A stretch of DNA of 21,906 bases from Streptomyces roseochromogenus subsp. oscitans DS 12.976 (GTDB lineage: Bacteria; Actinomycetota; Actinomycetes; Streptomycetales; Streptomycetaceae). This document shows positions 1 to 6,706 of this stretch, piece after piece; the stretch's first letter is position 1; each line of letters opens with the position of its first letter. The stretch covers positions 782,770 to 804,675 of the forward strand of contig NZ_CM002285.1 in NCBI RefSeq assembly GCF_000497445.1. The letters run 5' to 3'. The position numbers and the translations under genes were made by a program. The notes beneath the pieces were generated by a model that saw only the letters and a program-made list of their open reading frames with translations, made no database searches and had not been told where the DNA came from.

Positions 1-1
1 G

Positions 2-163
2 TCCGGCGCCCTGGACATCAAGCGCCCCCTGCACACATTGGGCGCCGACCGCGCCCTGCTGCAGGCCATCGCGGCGGGCGCGGTCGCGGACGCGGTGACC
101 AAGAACGCGCCGCGGCTGCCGCAGGAGCGGGAGGTGCTGGAGATCCTCACCCAGGTGTACTGA
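2..163 (+). CDS. 3' end of a CDS, possibly iron-containing alcohol dehydrogenase (partial)
   Basis: An open frame enters from the left edge and ends at TGA 161-163, giving 53 residues. The tail has the pattern ADAVTKNAPR followed by VLEILTQVY. It resembles the last two helices of iron-containing alcohol dehydrogenases, where a short Ala-rich helix is followed by an NPR-like turn and a final helix leading to the C-terminus. That family reduces or oxidises small alcohols and aldehydes with NAD(P). The metal and nucleotide sites lie outside the window, so the assignment rests on a short tail and is tentative. The last three sense codons and the stop are the first unit of a 15-bp tandem repeat. 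Confidence 0.5.
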   Translation, partial: SGALDIKRPLHTLGADRALLQAIAAGAVADAVTKNAPRLPQEREVLEILTQVY

Positions 164-226
164 ATTCAGGTGTGCTCAACTCAGGAGTACTCAACTCAGG
201 TGCACTGAACCCAAGTGTGCTGAACC
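152..226 (+). repeat. Five 15-bp tandem repeats spanning a stop codon
   Basis: Five head-to-tail units start at 152, 167, 182, 197 and 212. Their consensus is CAGGTGTRCTSAACY. The first unit contains the last three sense codons (Gln-Val-Tyr) and the TGA stop of the upstream gene. The period is a multiple of three, so the copies stay in the gene's frame. Units 4 and 5 again carry TGA at the same place, whereas units 2 and 3 have TCA. The array ends about 118 bp before the PP2C phosphatase gene. Confidence 0.9.
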
Positions 227-343
227 GGGACACAACGGCGGCGGTGTCCTCACATGGGACAGCGCCGCCCTCGCGGTCGCGATGACCAGGCCCCAGCGGC
301 GCGCTGACGTGCGTCGCGCCCGGCCCGGGAGCACGCTGTAGGA

Positions 344-1498
344 ATGGGACCCCGGCTCTGGGCGGTTTCGCGGCAGCCGTGGCAGCCGACGCGCGCTCTG
401 CTGTTGCTCCCGGTCGCGCTCATCGTGGTGATCACGGTGGTCGACATGCAGACCCCGTACAACGTCCACCTGGGTCCCGCCCTGGTGATCGCGCCGGCGC
501 TCACGCCCTCCATCGCCGGTCCTCGGACCACGGCGGCCATCGGGGCGCTCGCCCTGGCCGCCCAGATCCTCATCGGGATCACCCACGGCGGGATCGGCAC
601 CACGAACCATGTCGTGCAGATCATCACCCTCGCGGTGCTGTCGGTGCTGGTGGTCGTCTACAGCGCCCTGCGTGAGCGCCGGCAGGACCAGCTGGCCCAG
701 GTCCGCACGGTCGCCGAGGCCGCGCAGCACGTGCTGATGTGGCCGCTGCCCGAGCAGATCGGCCCGCTGCGGATCGCCTCGCTGTACCTGGCCGCCGAGG
801 ACGAGGCGCAGATCGGCGGCGACCTGTACGCGGCGACCCGGACCGACGGAGCGGTGCGCGTCCTGATCGGCGACGTGCGCGGCAAGGGCCTGTCCGCCAT
901 CGGGGAGGCCGCGCTGCTGCTCGGCGCGTTCCGGGAGAGCGCGCACCGGCACATCCCGCTCGCGGAGCTGGCCGCCCTGCTGGAGCAGAGCGTCACCCGA
1001 TACGCGGCGGACCTGGAGCCGCCGGAGGAGGCGGGCGAGCGGTTCGCCACCGCGCTGCTGGTGGAGATCCCGGACCGGGATCCGGTCACCCGGATGACCA
1101 GCTGCGGCCATCCGCCGCCGTTGCTGCTGAGCCCCGGCCACGCCGTCACGGTGCCGAGCCTGCACCCGTCGCCACCGCTCGGGGTGCACGCCCCGAGCGA
1201 GCACACGCTGGACGTGTTCTCCTTCGAGCCCGGTGACACCCTGCTTCTCTACACCGACGGCGTGGTGGAGGCCAGGGACGCCCGCGGCCGGTTCTACCCG
1301 CTCGCCGAGCGGGCGATGCACTGGACCGACGACAGCCCCGAGGCGCTGATGCACCATGTGCGGCGCGATCTGCTCACCCATGCCGGGGGCCGGCTGGGCG
1401 ACGACGCCGCGCTCATCGCCCTGCACCGCACGGCAGCGGAACGCCGGCGGCACCACCACGGCCGGGCCGCCGACACGGACATCCTCCGGCACGGGTGA
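344..1498 (+). CDS. Membrane-anchored PP2C-type (SpoIIE domain) Ser/Thr phosphatase
   Basis: A 384-residue protein with hydrophobic segments near residues 18-34, 45-60, 62-80 and 90-108, followed by a cytoplasmic SpoIIE/PP2C domain from about 140 to 362. The metal-binding acidic motifs are visible: IGGD (D160), LIGDVRGKGLSA (D177), LLLYTDGVVEARD (D305) and GDDAAL (D353, D354). The family uses two divalent cations to dephosphorylate Ser/Thr, classically on anti-sigma-factor antagonists in partner-switching cascades. There is no PAS or GAF sensor, so sensing would fall to the membrane part. ATG 344 is the only plausible start, because an in-frame TGA lies at 305-307 and no other start codon falls between. 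The ribosome site is weak (GGGAG about 12 nt upstream). A HATPase of the RsbW type lies 3.5 kb away, but a functional link is inference. The C-terminus is His-rich. Confidence 0.9.
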   Translation: MGPRLWAVSRQPWQPTRALLLLPVALIVVITVVDMQTPYNVHLGPALVIAPALTPSIAGPRTTAAIGALALAAQILIGITHGGIGTTNHVVQIITLAVLSVLVVVYSALRERRQDQLAQVRTVAEAAQHVLMWPLPEQIGPLRIASLYLAAEDEAQIGGDLYAATRTDGAVRVLIGDVRGKGLSAIGEAALLLGAFRESAHRHIPLAELAALLEQSVTRYAADLEPPEEAGERFATALLVEIPDRDPVTRMTSCGHPPPLLLSPGHAVTVPSLHPSPPLGVHAPSEHTLDVFSFEPGDTLLLYTDGVVEARDARGRFYPLAERAMHWTDDSPEALMHHVRRDLLTHAGGRLGDDAALIALHRTAAERRRHHHGRAADTDILRHG

Positions 1499-1530
1499 GA
1501 ACAGCCTCCCGGCCCTCACGGCAGGCGTGA

Positions 1531-1554
1531 GCCCCGCCCCGGGTGGGGCGGGGC
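1531..1554. terminator. Bidirectional hairpin terminator between convergent genes
   Basis: Perfect 10-bp arms (GCCCCGCCCC and GGGGCGGGGC) enclose a GGGT loop. It lies midway in the 73-bp gap between the rightward phosphatase gene and the leftward secreted-protein gene. There is no U-tract, which is common for Streptomyces terminators. Confidence 0.75.
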
Positions 1555-1571
1555 GGGACGCACGCCCCCGG

Positions 1572-2072
1572 TCAGCGGACCGATTTGAGGTCGGTGATCT
1601 TCAGAGTCTTCAGGCTGGACTGGACGTCGATGGCGCTGACCTCGGCGTGCGGTCCGTCGCCCCAGGTGAGCGTGACGCGGCTGGTGGCGTGGCCGGAGCC
1701 CGAGCCGGTGTAAGTCACCTTCCACTTCACCGGCACGTTCTGCGCGAAGAGGATGCCGTCGGCGTGCTCCTTCTTCTCGAAGGCGGCGACTTTCTTCTGG
1801 GCGTCGGCGGAGAGGTAGAAGGCCCGCAGCGCTTTGGCGGCGTCACCGGCGGACTTGTCGTCGGTGGCCCAGACGGCGTCGATGTAGGCGCCGTAGAAAT
1901 CGGCCACGTGCTGGGTGGCATTGCGCGGGTCGCCCTGCGCGGAGGTCACGTCGGCGGCACGGGTGGTGTGGTTCGCGGTGGTCCCCGCGAGGGCGGGCGT
2001 CACGGCGGCCAGGGTGAGTCCGCCGGCCAGGGCCACGGCGGTGAACAGGGTCTTACGACTACGAACGGACAT
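1572..2072 (-). CDS. Secreted protein of unknown function
   Basis: A 166-residue protein starting MSVRSRKTLF, with a textbook Sec signal peptide: an Arg/Lys n-region, the hydrophobic stretch LFTAVALAGGLTLAAV and an Ala-x-Ala site near ALAGTT. ATG 2072 is chosen because GGGGGA lies 9 nt upstream; a second ATG at 2081 abuts that element, and the frame further upstream (to 2297) is not signal-peptide-like. The mature part has an N-terminal helical stretch (ATQHVADFYGAYIDAV), then a Lys/Ala-rich helix and alternating beta-type segments (VKWKVTYTGSG, SRVTLTWGDG). This suggests a small alpha+beta extracytoplasmic domain, perhaps NTF2-like. I do not recognise a named family. It follows the SRPBCC gene in the same direction after a 221-bp gap with its own likely promoter. 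Confidence 0.8.
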   Translation of the reverse strand: MSVRSRKTLFTAVALAGGLTLAAVTPALAGTTANHTTRAADVTSAQGDPRNATQHVADFYGAYIDAVWATDDKSAGDAAKALRAFYLSADAQKKVAAFEKKEHADGILFAQNVPVKWKVTYTGSGSGHATSRVTLTWGDGPHAEVSAIDVQSSLKTLKITDLKSVR

Positions 2073-2249
2073 ATGTCCCATTCCCCCGGTTTCGTTACGA
2101 CCAGGCCGATCCCGGCCGTCGACGGACTTTAAGACCGCATTTCCCTCGCGCCGGTTCCGCTTCTCTCCGCTCTTTTTCCACGCCATTCGCGGAACATGAG
2201 GCAGCCGGAAGGTTGGGCCGAATTCCGGACGATTTTCGACGCTCTTTCG

Positions 2250-2303
2250 GTCATTCCGCCGCGGGCGGCCGTCATTCCGCCTCGCAGGCCGTGTCATTCC
2301 GCC
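2250..2303. repeat. Three direct repeats of GTCATTCCGCC overlapping a stop codon
   Basis: The 11-mer GTCATTCCGCC occurs at 2250, 2271 and 2293, spaced 21 and 22 bp, about two helical turns. On the minus strand it reads GGCGGAATGAC. The copy at 2293 contains the last codons and TGA stop of the SRPBCC gene, and the other two follow it downstream. The rest of the 2073-2293 gap contains the promoter region of the secreted-protein gene; I see no ORF of its own in it. Confidence 0.85.
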
Positions 2304-2779
2304 TCGGGCGCCCGGCTTGCGGGCGGGTCCTCGACGAACCGGGCGAGCTGGTCGAGGGCCATCCAGGAGCCCCTTTCGTTGTCCTCGCGGGGAACGGCGT
2401 CGGGGACGCCCTCGTGCAGCATCTCCACGTCCGTGCCGCCGTCGGCCGCGGTGAGCGTGGTCGTCAGGGTCATGGTGCCGCGCATCGCATCGTCGCCGGT
2501 CTCGAACGCGAACACCTCCACGACCAGGGCGTCGGGCACGAGCCGGGCGAAACGGCCGTGGTAGGTGTCCGTGTGCCCGCCCGACTTGCCGGTGGCGGAC
2601 GCGTCGTCGTAGGTCAGCGAGACCCGGAAGGTGCCGCCCTCCCGGGCGTCGAAGGTGTGGACGCGGGCGCTCATGCCAGCCGGGACGCGCCAGGCCGCGA
2701 TCGCGTCCGGGTCGGTCAGGGCACGGTAGACGGCGTGCGGGGGCGCCTGCACGCGCCGGGAGACTCGGGTGGCGTACAC
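2294..2779 (-). CDS. SRPBCC / AHSA1-like (START-fold) domain protein
   Basis: A 161-residue protein that fills one SRPBCC domain of the Aha1/CalC type. The opening VSRRVQAPPHAVYRALTDPD is the typical first strand and helix. It is followed by AIAAWRVPAGMSARVHTFDAR, GGTFRVSLTY, a central strand pair, and a late strand with LTTTLTAADGGTDVEM ending in a C-terminal helix (WMALDQLARFVED). Members bind hydrophobic ligands in a deep cavity; the individual ligand cannot be read from the sequence. The start is GTG 2779, and the ribosome site is weak. Upstream is a strong hairpin that ends the methyltransferase transcript, so this gene probably has its own promoter in the 116-bp gap. Its stop codon lies inside the repeat at 2250-2303. 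Confidence 0.88.
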   Translation of the reverse strand: MYATRVSRRVQAPPHAVYRALTDPDAIAAWRVPAGMSARVHTFDAREGGTFRVSLTYDDASATGKSGGHTDTYHGRFARLVPDALVVEVFAFETGDDAMRGTMTLTTTLTAADGGTDVEMLHEGVPDAVPREDNERGSWMALDQLARFVEDPPASRAPEAE

Positions 2780-2828
2780 GGGCTCACGCTATCGCCCGGG
2801 GGCGCCGGTCCCGCCGTACGAAAGGAGC

Positions 2829-2867
2829 GGGGCCAGGGTCCGGGAGGTGGGTGCGGACCCCGGCCCC
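2829..2867 (-). terminator. Strong hairpin terminator after the first DUF574 methyltransferase
   Basis: Nested arms GGGGCC (2829-2834) with GGCCCC (2862-2867), and GGGTCCG (2836-2842) with CGGACCC (2854-2860), form a 13-bp stem with one mismatch and an 11-nt loop. It begins 29 bp past the methyltransferase stop in the leftward direction. Confidence 0.75.
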
Positions 2868-2895
2868 GGGTCTGTGCGGGCCTGCCGGTCGTCTG

Positions 2896-3726
2896 TCAGG
2901 GCTTGCGGGCGACCGCGCCGTACATCGCGATGTCCTCGTCGCGGATGCCCTGTTCGCCGGTGCCGTCGGGGTGCCACTTGTGCACCTGGACGATGCCGGG
3001 CTCGACCAGCTGGAGGCCCTCGAAGAACTCGTGGGCCTCATCGATGGTGCGCAGCCGCATCGGCATGTTGCGGGCCGCGTACTCGCGGGCGACCCGGCCC
3101 ACCTCGTCGGGCGCGAACTCGGCGGTGCCGATGGACATCGCCAGATAGCTGCCGGACGGCAGCGGCTCCAGCAGCCGGCGTACGACACCGACCGCGTCGT
3201 CCGCGTCGAGCATGAAGTGGACGATGGCGATGACCGTGAGGGCGACCGGCTGGTCCAGGTCCAGGGTCTCGCGCAGCTCCGGGGCGTCCAGGATGGCCGC
3301 CGGGTCGCGGAAGTCGGCCTCGATGTACGAGGTACGGCCCTCGGGCGCGCTGGCCAGCAGGCCCTGGGAGAGGGTGAGGACGATCGGGTCGTTGTCGACG
3401 TAGACCACCCGGGACTCGGGGGCCACGGCCTGGGCGATCTCGTGCAGGTTGGGCGAGGTGGGTATGCCGGTGCCGATGTCCAGGAACTGGCGCATGCCCG
3501 CCTCCTCGGCGAGCCAGCGCACGGCGCGGTTCATCCAGTCGCGGTTGGCGCGCATGTGGACCGGGAGCGCGGGCCACTCCCGGGCCATGGCGTCGCCGGC
3601 CTCCTGGTCGGCTGGGTAGTAGTCCTTGCCGCCGAGGATGTAGTCGTAGATACGGGCTGAGTGGGCGTTCTCGGTGTCGATCCGGTCGGCCGGCCATCCG
3701 TTGTCGGGCAACGCCGTGTCTCCCAT
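2896..3726 (-). CDS. SAM-dependent methyltransferase, SAV2177 / DUF574 family (copy 1)
   Basis: A 276-residue protein of the actinobacterial DUF574 (Methyltransf_19, SAV2177-like) family, normally 260-280 residues. The family signature HSARIYDYILGGKDYYPAD is at 22-40. SAM-binding motif I is FLDIGTGIPT at 81-90, and the second strand ends in the acidic VYVDNDPIVL at 108-117. The natural substrate of the family is not established. ATG 3726 is taken as start. An alternative GTG at 3768 overlaps the stop of the upstream regulator as GTGA, but its AAGGAG sits only 2 nt from the start. Either way it is co-transcribed with the XRE/DUF5753 gene. These methyltransferases often accompany XRE/DUF5753 regulators in Streptomyces, so a signalling rather than metabolic role is plausible. 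A paralogue lies at 7416-8231. Confidence 0.93.
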   Translation of the reverse strand: MGDTALPDNGWPADRIDTENAHSARIYDYILGGKDYYPADQEAGDAMAREWPALPVHMRANRDWMNRAVRWLAEEAGMRQFLDIGTGIPTSPNLHEIAQAVAPESRVVYVDNDPIVLTLSQGLLASAPEGRTSYIEADFRDPAAILDAPELRETLDLDQPVALTVIAIVHFMLDADDAVGVVRRLLEPLPSGSYLAMSIGTAEFAPDEVGRVAREYAARNMPMRLRTIDEAHEFFEGLQLVEPGIVQVHKWHPDGTGEQGIRDEDIAMYGAVARKP

Positions 3727-3764
3727 TCGGGTCGGGGGCGGGGGCTTGCGTACGAGCAGGTGCG

Positions 3765-4640
3765 TCACAGCTCCTTGCGGATCGCGCTCAGCAGGGACTC
3801 GGTCTTCTTCGGGGGCGCGGCCTGGGCACCGAGCCGGTCCAGCGCCTCCCGGTACACCACGACGTCGCCGGCCTTGTCGAGATAGACGGCACCGACCAGG
3901 CCGTTGAGGTAGACGATGTCGGGCAGTTCGCGGGCCCGGAACCGGAAGAGGTGGTAGGCGCCCGCCCGCAGCGCCGGGTGCGGTCCGTGGGCGAACGGCA
4001 TGAGCTGCAAGGTCACATGGGGCAGCCGGTTGACCTCGACGAGGTGGTCGATCTGCGCCCGCATCACCTCGGGTCCGCCGACCGGCCAGCGCAGCACGGT
4101 CTCGTCCATCAGCACCCACAGCCGGGGCGGCGCCTCGCGGGCCAGCAGCTCCTGGCGGCGCATGCGCAGCGCGACCCGGCGCTCGGTGGCCTCGGCACAG
4201 GCGTGCGGACTCTCGGCGCCGAGCAGGGCGCGGGCATAGTCCTCGGTCTGCAACAGGCCGTGCACGAACTGGTTCTCGTAGGCGCGGATCTGCAACGCGG
4301 CCTGTTCCAGGCTGAGATAGGCGGCGAACCAGTCGGGCATCACATCGCGGTAGGTGTGCCACCAGCCGCGTTTGTTGGCCTCGCGCACGGACTGCAGGAA
4401 GGTGTCGATCTCGTCCTGGTCGCTGACGCCGTAGACCTGGAGCAGCTTCTCGGCGTCCGCGAGCCGCAGCCGGGCCACCTTGGCGGCCTCCATGCGGCGG
4501 ATCGTGGAGTGGCTGACGCCGATGGCGGCGCCCGCCTCGTCGTAGCTGAGGCCGGCCCGGGTGCGCAGTTCCTCCAGCTGCCGGCCGAGGATCATGCGCA
4601 GGACGGAGGGAGCACCGCCCCAGTCGGTCTCCGCTGTCAC
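3765..4640 (-). CDS. XRE-family regulator with C-terminal DUF5753 domain
   Basis: An N-terminal helix-turn-helix (ILGRQLEELRTRAGLSYDEA, then IGVSHSTIRRMEAAKVARL) is followed by the long DUF5753 region. Its hallmarks include YLSLEQAALQIRAYENQFV, GLLQTEDYARALL, MDETVLRWPVGGPEVM, HVTLQLMPFAHG and DIVYLNG. The fold places it with the large Streptomyces regulator family often linked to DUF397 or HATPase partners in development and antibiotic control. GTG 4640 is preferred because GAGGGGG lies 7 nt upstream, giving 291 residues; GTG 4646 would add two. Its stop region overlaps a possible GTG start of the methyltransferase, so the two genes form an operon. The HATPase is divergent across a 322-bp control region. 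No DUF397 gene was found beside it, which is unusual for this neighbourhood. Confidence 0.93.
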   Translation of the reverse strand: MTAETDWGGAPSVLRMILGRQLEELRTRAGLSYDEAGAAIGVSHSTIRRMEAAKVARLRLADAEKLLQVYGVSDQDEIDTFLQSVREANKRGWWHTYRDVMPDWFAAYLSLEQAALQIRAYENQFVHGLLQTEDYARALLGAESPHACAEATERRVALRMRRQELLAREAPPRLWVLMDETVLRWPVGGPEVMRAQIDHLVEVNRLPHVTLQLMPFAHGPHPALRAGAYHLFRFRARELPDIVYLNGLVGAVYLDKAGDVVVYREALDRLGAQAAPPKKTESLLSAIRKEL

Positions 4641-4740
4641 GCCCACACCCCCTCACCAGGTCACCCGGGGAAACGGTCGAGACCGTCGCCCACGATCGCT
4701 TCCCAACCCATTCGATCACGTTTTGGCCGAAGCAGCATGC

Positions 4741-4769
4741 ACTTGGCCACTTGCAAATTTCAACTTGGC
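4741..4769. promoter_or_regulatory. ACTTG direct repeats with an AT-rich near-palindrome (candidate operator)
   Basis: In the divergent region between the XRE regulator and the HATPase, the heptamers ACTTGGC (4741-4747), ACTTGCA (4749-4755) and ACTTGGC (4763-4769) occur in close array. The centre TTGCAAATTTCAA is a near-palindrome and is markedly AT-rich for this genome. The position suits autoregulation by the XRE protein or joint control of both transcripts. Binding is inference. Confidence 0.5.
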
Positions 4770-4808
4770 GGTTGCGGAGCGTTGTCGGCGGATGCCAGAG
4801 TGGACCTA

Positions 4809-4832
4809 CTGCTCCGACCGACCAAGGAGCAG
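4809..4832. promoter_or_regulatory. Hairpin in the likely 5' leader of the HATPase gene
   Basis: The arms CTGCTCC (4809-4815) and GGAGCAG (4826-4832) pair perfectly around a 10-nt loop, 131 bp before the HATPase start. It could be an operator or a leader structure. I see no ORF of its own in the 4833-4962 part of the gap. Confidence 0.35.
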
Positions 4833-4962
4833 GCGGCGCGGCCGGGTTGGGGGAGACCGGGCCGCACTACGGCCTCGGCGGAGGCGGTGTGTCGTCTGCT
4901 GCGCGAGCGGTCGGCCCGGAACCGACGCCCCCCACGTGAGGCCGGACGAAAGGCGCACGGCG

Positions 4963-5709
4963 ATGGCTCCGCCCTCCCTCCCCCGACCGCTCCATCGATC
5001 ACCCGGGGAACCGCCCCTGGCCGCCGGCTCGTTGCGCCTGCCCGCGGTACCCCGCCAGCACCGCTCCACGGACGACGGCCCGGACCGGGCACCGGACTCC
5101 GTGACGCACCGTCAGCAGGCTCCCGCCGAGCCGGACCGGCCCCGCCGGGCCCTGGACGGCGCGCGGCAGATCCGCCCCGTGCCGGACAGCGCGGAGCAAC
5201 CTGAGCACCGGCCGCCGGTTCCGGCCGGTGTCCTGAGACCACCCGGAGGCGAGCGCCTCGGTCGACTCCCTGGGCCCGTCGGCCCCGACCGGCTCGCCTC
5301 CGGGGCCCCGCTGCCCCGCGCCGCCGCCTTCGATCTGCCGAGCCGGCCGACGGCCGTCAGCACGGCCCGCCGGGTCGTACGGGAACTGCTGACCGCCTGG
5401 GAGGTACCGGAAGGTCCCCTGGACGACGGGGTCCTGGTCACCTCGGAACTGGTCACGAACGCCCTGGTGCACACGGCCGGTGACCGGATCGCCTGCCGGC
5501 TGCACGACACGTCGGACCGGATACGGATCGAGGTCGAGGACCGGGAAGGCGGCCCCGCGCTGCCGACGGCCCGCCGCCCCGGACCCGACGACCAGCACGG
5601 ACGCGGACTGCTTCTGGTCGACGCGCTGAGCCTCGACTGGGGGGTGACGCCGATACCCGGCCAACTCGCCCGAGTCGTCTGGGCGGAGCTGTCGTCCGGC
5701 CACGACTGA
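4963..5709 (+). CDS. HATPase_c ATP-binding protein (RsbW-like anti-sigma / regulatory kinase)
   Basis: A 248-residue protein. Residues 1-120 are a Pro/Arg-rich, probably disordered extension. The C-terminal domain from about 122 is a GHKL ATPase of the RsbW type: AFDLPSRPTAVSTARR, the N-box SELVTNALVH with N166, the G1 box RIEVEDREGG and the G2 box HGRGLLLVDALSLDWG. These proteins bind ATP and commonly phosphorylate STAS antagonists or hold sigma factors; Streptomyces has dozens with unknown partners. ATG 4963 is chosen from an upstream GAAAGG at 9-nt spacing; the frame is open further left but without coding character. It is divergent from the XRE regulator, a pairing seen repeatedly in Streptomyces. 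The long disordered N-terminus is larger than usual for single-domain members, so a later start cannot be excluded. Confidence 0.88.
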   Translation: MAPPSLPRPLHRSPGEPPLAAGSLRLPAVPRQHRSTDDGPDRAPDSVTHRQQAPAEPDRPRRALDGARQIRPVPDSAEQPEHRPPVPAGVLRPPGGERLGRLPGPVGPDRLASGAPLPRAAAFDLPSRPTAVSTARRVVRELLTAWEVPEGPLDDGVLVTSELVTNALVHTAGDRIACRLHDTSDRIRIEVEDREGGPALPTARRPGPDDQHGRGLLLVDALSLDWGVTPIPGQLARVVWAELSSGHD

Positions 5710-5771
5710 CGTCACGTCCGCCGACCCGACCGACCGCCCCCGGACCCTCCCCCCTCGTCCGAAGGATTCCC

Positions 5772-5864
5772 ATGCGCCACGCCGCACCCGTCCCCACCCC
5801 GTCCGCCGACCCGTCCTGGACCCGCACCCGCCCCAAGCCCGGCTCCCAGGAACAGCCCGGCTGA
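5772..5864 (+). CDS. Possible 30-aa small protein with strong ribosome binding site
   Basis: ATG 5772 follows GAAGGA at 5-nt spacing and opens a 30-codon frame ending in TGA at 5862-5864. The peptide is Pro/Arg-rich, starting MRHAAPVPTPSADPSW and ending GSQEQPG, with no signal peptide or membrane segment. It lies 62 bp after the HATPase stop and could be co-transcribed with it. I recognise no family. It may be a genuine short protein, a truncated gene start, or chance. The Shine-Dalgarno element is the main support. Confidence 0.35.
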   Translation: MRHAAPVPTPSADPSWTRTRPKPGSQEQPG

Positions 5865-5900
5865 CCCCGAAGGTCCCGGCGCCCGTTACGGCACTCCGCC

Positions 5901-6155
5901 GGCCTCGGCCATCGGAACGGGCGGAGCGGGGTGAGGTGGAGTGGGGTGAGCGGTTTCCAGACGGGACGGCACGCCACGGCACGCCTCTGGCCTCCGCCTC
6001 GGAGCCCCCGAGCGGAGTGCGGTGGAGTGCGATGGGTGGGTTCCGGGCGGGGGGCAGCTCACACACCCCTGGCCTCCGCCATCGGAACCCCGTAGCGGGC
6101 CGAGGCGGTCCGGGGCAGGCGGCTTCCGGAAGGGGGGCGGCGCGCATCCGGCGGA
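5901..6155. repeat. Three imperfect tandem repeats of 82-88 bp
   Basis: Units begin with GGCCTCSGCC at 5901, 5989 and 6071, so the periods are 88 and 82 bp. Each continues with a CGGA element, a G-rich GCGG/GTGGAGTG-like middle and a TTCC followed by a G-run. Neither period is a multiple of three, which argues against coding. Unit 2 holds a cruciform-capable stem (5992-6002 with 6008-6017, 10 bp plus one bulge). Confidence 0.7.
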
Positions 6156-6174
6156 GCGGCACCCGTCTCCGCGC

Positions 6175-6605
6175 TCACTCCACTCCGGACCCGAACACCT
6201 CGCTGCCCCACGCCCCCGCCCACCCTCCCCTCGCAGGCACCCCCACGCCACGCCCTCGCTCCGCCCTCGGCTTCACGTCCACCGCACCGCCCCCACGCCC
6301 ATCCCCACCCCAGCCCAAAACCGCCGCCCGCACACTCCCACTCCGCCCCCAGCCCCACTCGGTCCCCGGCTTCAACCCCGCCGCACCGCGCCCCCGTCCC
6401 CTCAGCCCAAAGCCAGCCCCCGCCCACGCCCCGCTCTCCGCACACGCGCCCCAGGCCACACCCCCGGTCCAGTCCCACCCCGTCGCCCCACTCCCCCATC
6501 CCACGCCCTCGCTCCCCCGCCACCGCACCGCACCCTCACGCCGCCCCCGCCTCGGCTCGAAACCGTCGCCTGCCGTACCCCATCCGCCCCCGAACCCCGG
6601 TAGAT
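6175..6605. other. C-rich, strand-asymmetric low-complexity tract without a supported gene
   Basis: Over about 400 bp the plus strand is dominated by C and is poor in G, with runs of CCCC. It contains degenerate internal repeats of about 92-99 bp: CGGCTTCA at 6268 and 6367, CAGCCCAAA at 6311 and 6403. Open frames crossing it read as Pro/His-rich sequence with codons ending in A (CCA, ACA, AAA), unlike the neighbouring genes, so I treat it as non-coding. At 6298-6316 the minus strand has four G3-4 runs separated by 1-2 nt, a canonical intramolecular G-quadruplex motif. The segment 6606-6706 holds the probable promoter region of the next gene. Confidence 0.65.
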
Positions 6606-6706
6606 TCGCCGCTGGTGCGGGGCGTCCGCACCGGGCGGGGGATCGGGGGCCGTACGGGCTCCGGGTCCACCGTGCGGGTCGGGTCGTTGCGTCGGGGGTG
6701 TGCGGG

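Noticed and set aside
3727..4719. Large leftward frame extending the methyltransferase to 607 residues
   Set aside because: The upstream part is an Arg/Pro/Gly-rich shadow of the XRE gene in another frame.
5936..6706. Long Pro-rich extension of the GNAT frame
   Set aside because: Codons ending in A are frequent, composition is low-complexity, and the repeats beneath it have non-triplet periods. The GNAT fold starts only near 6790.
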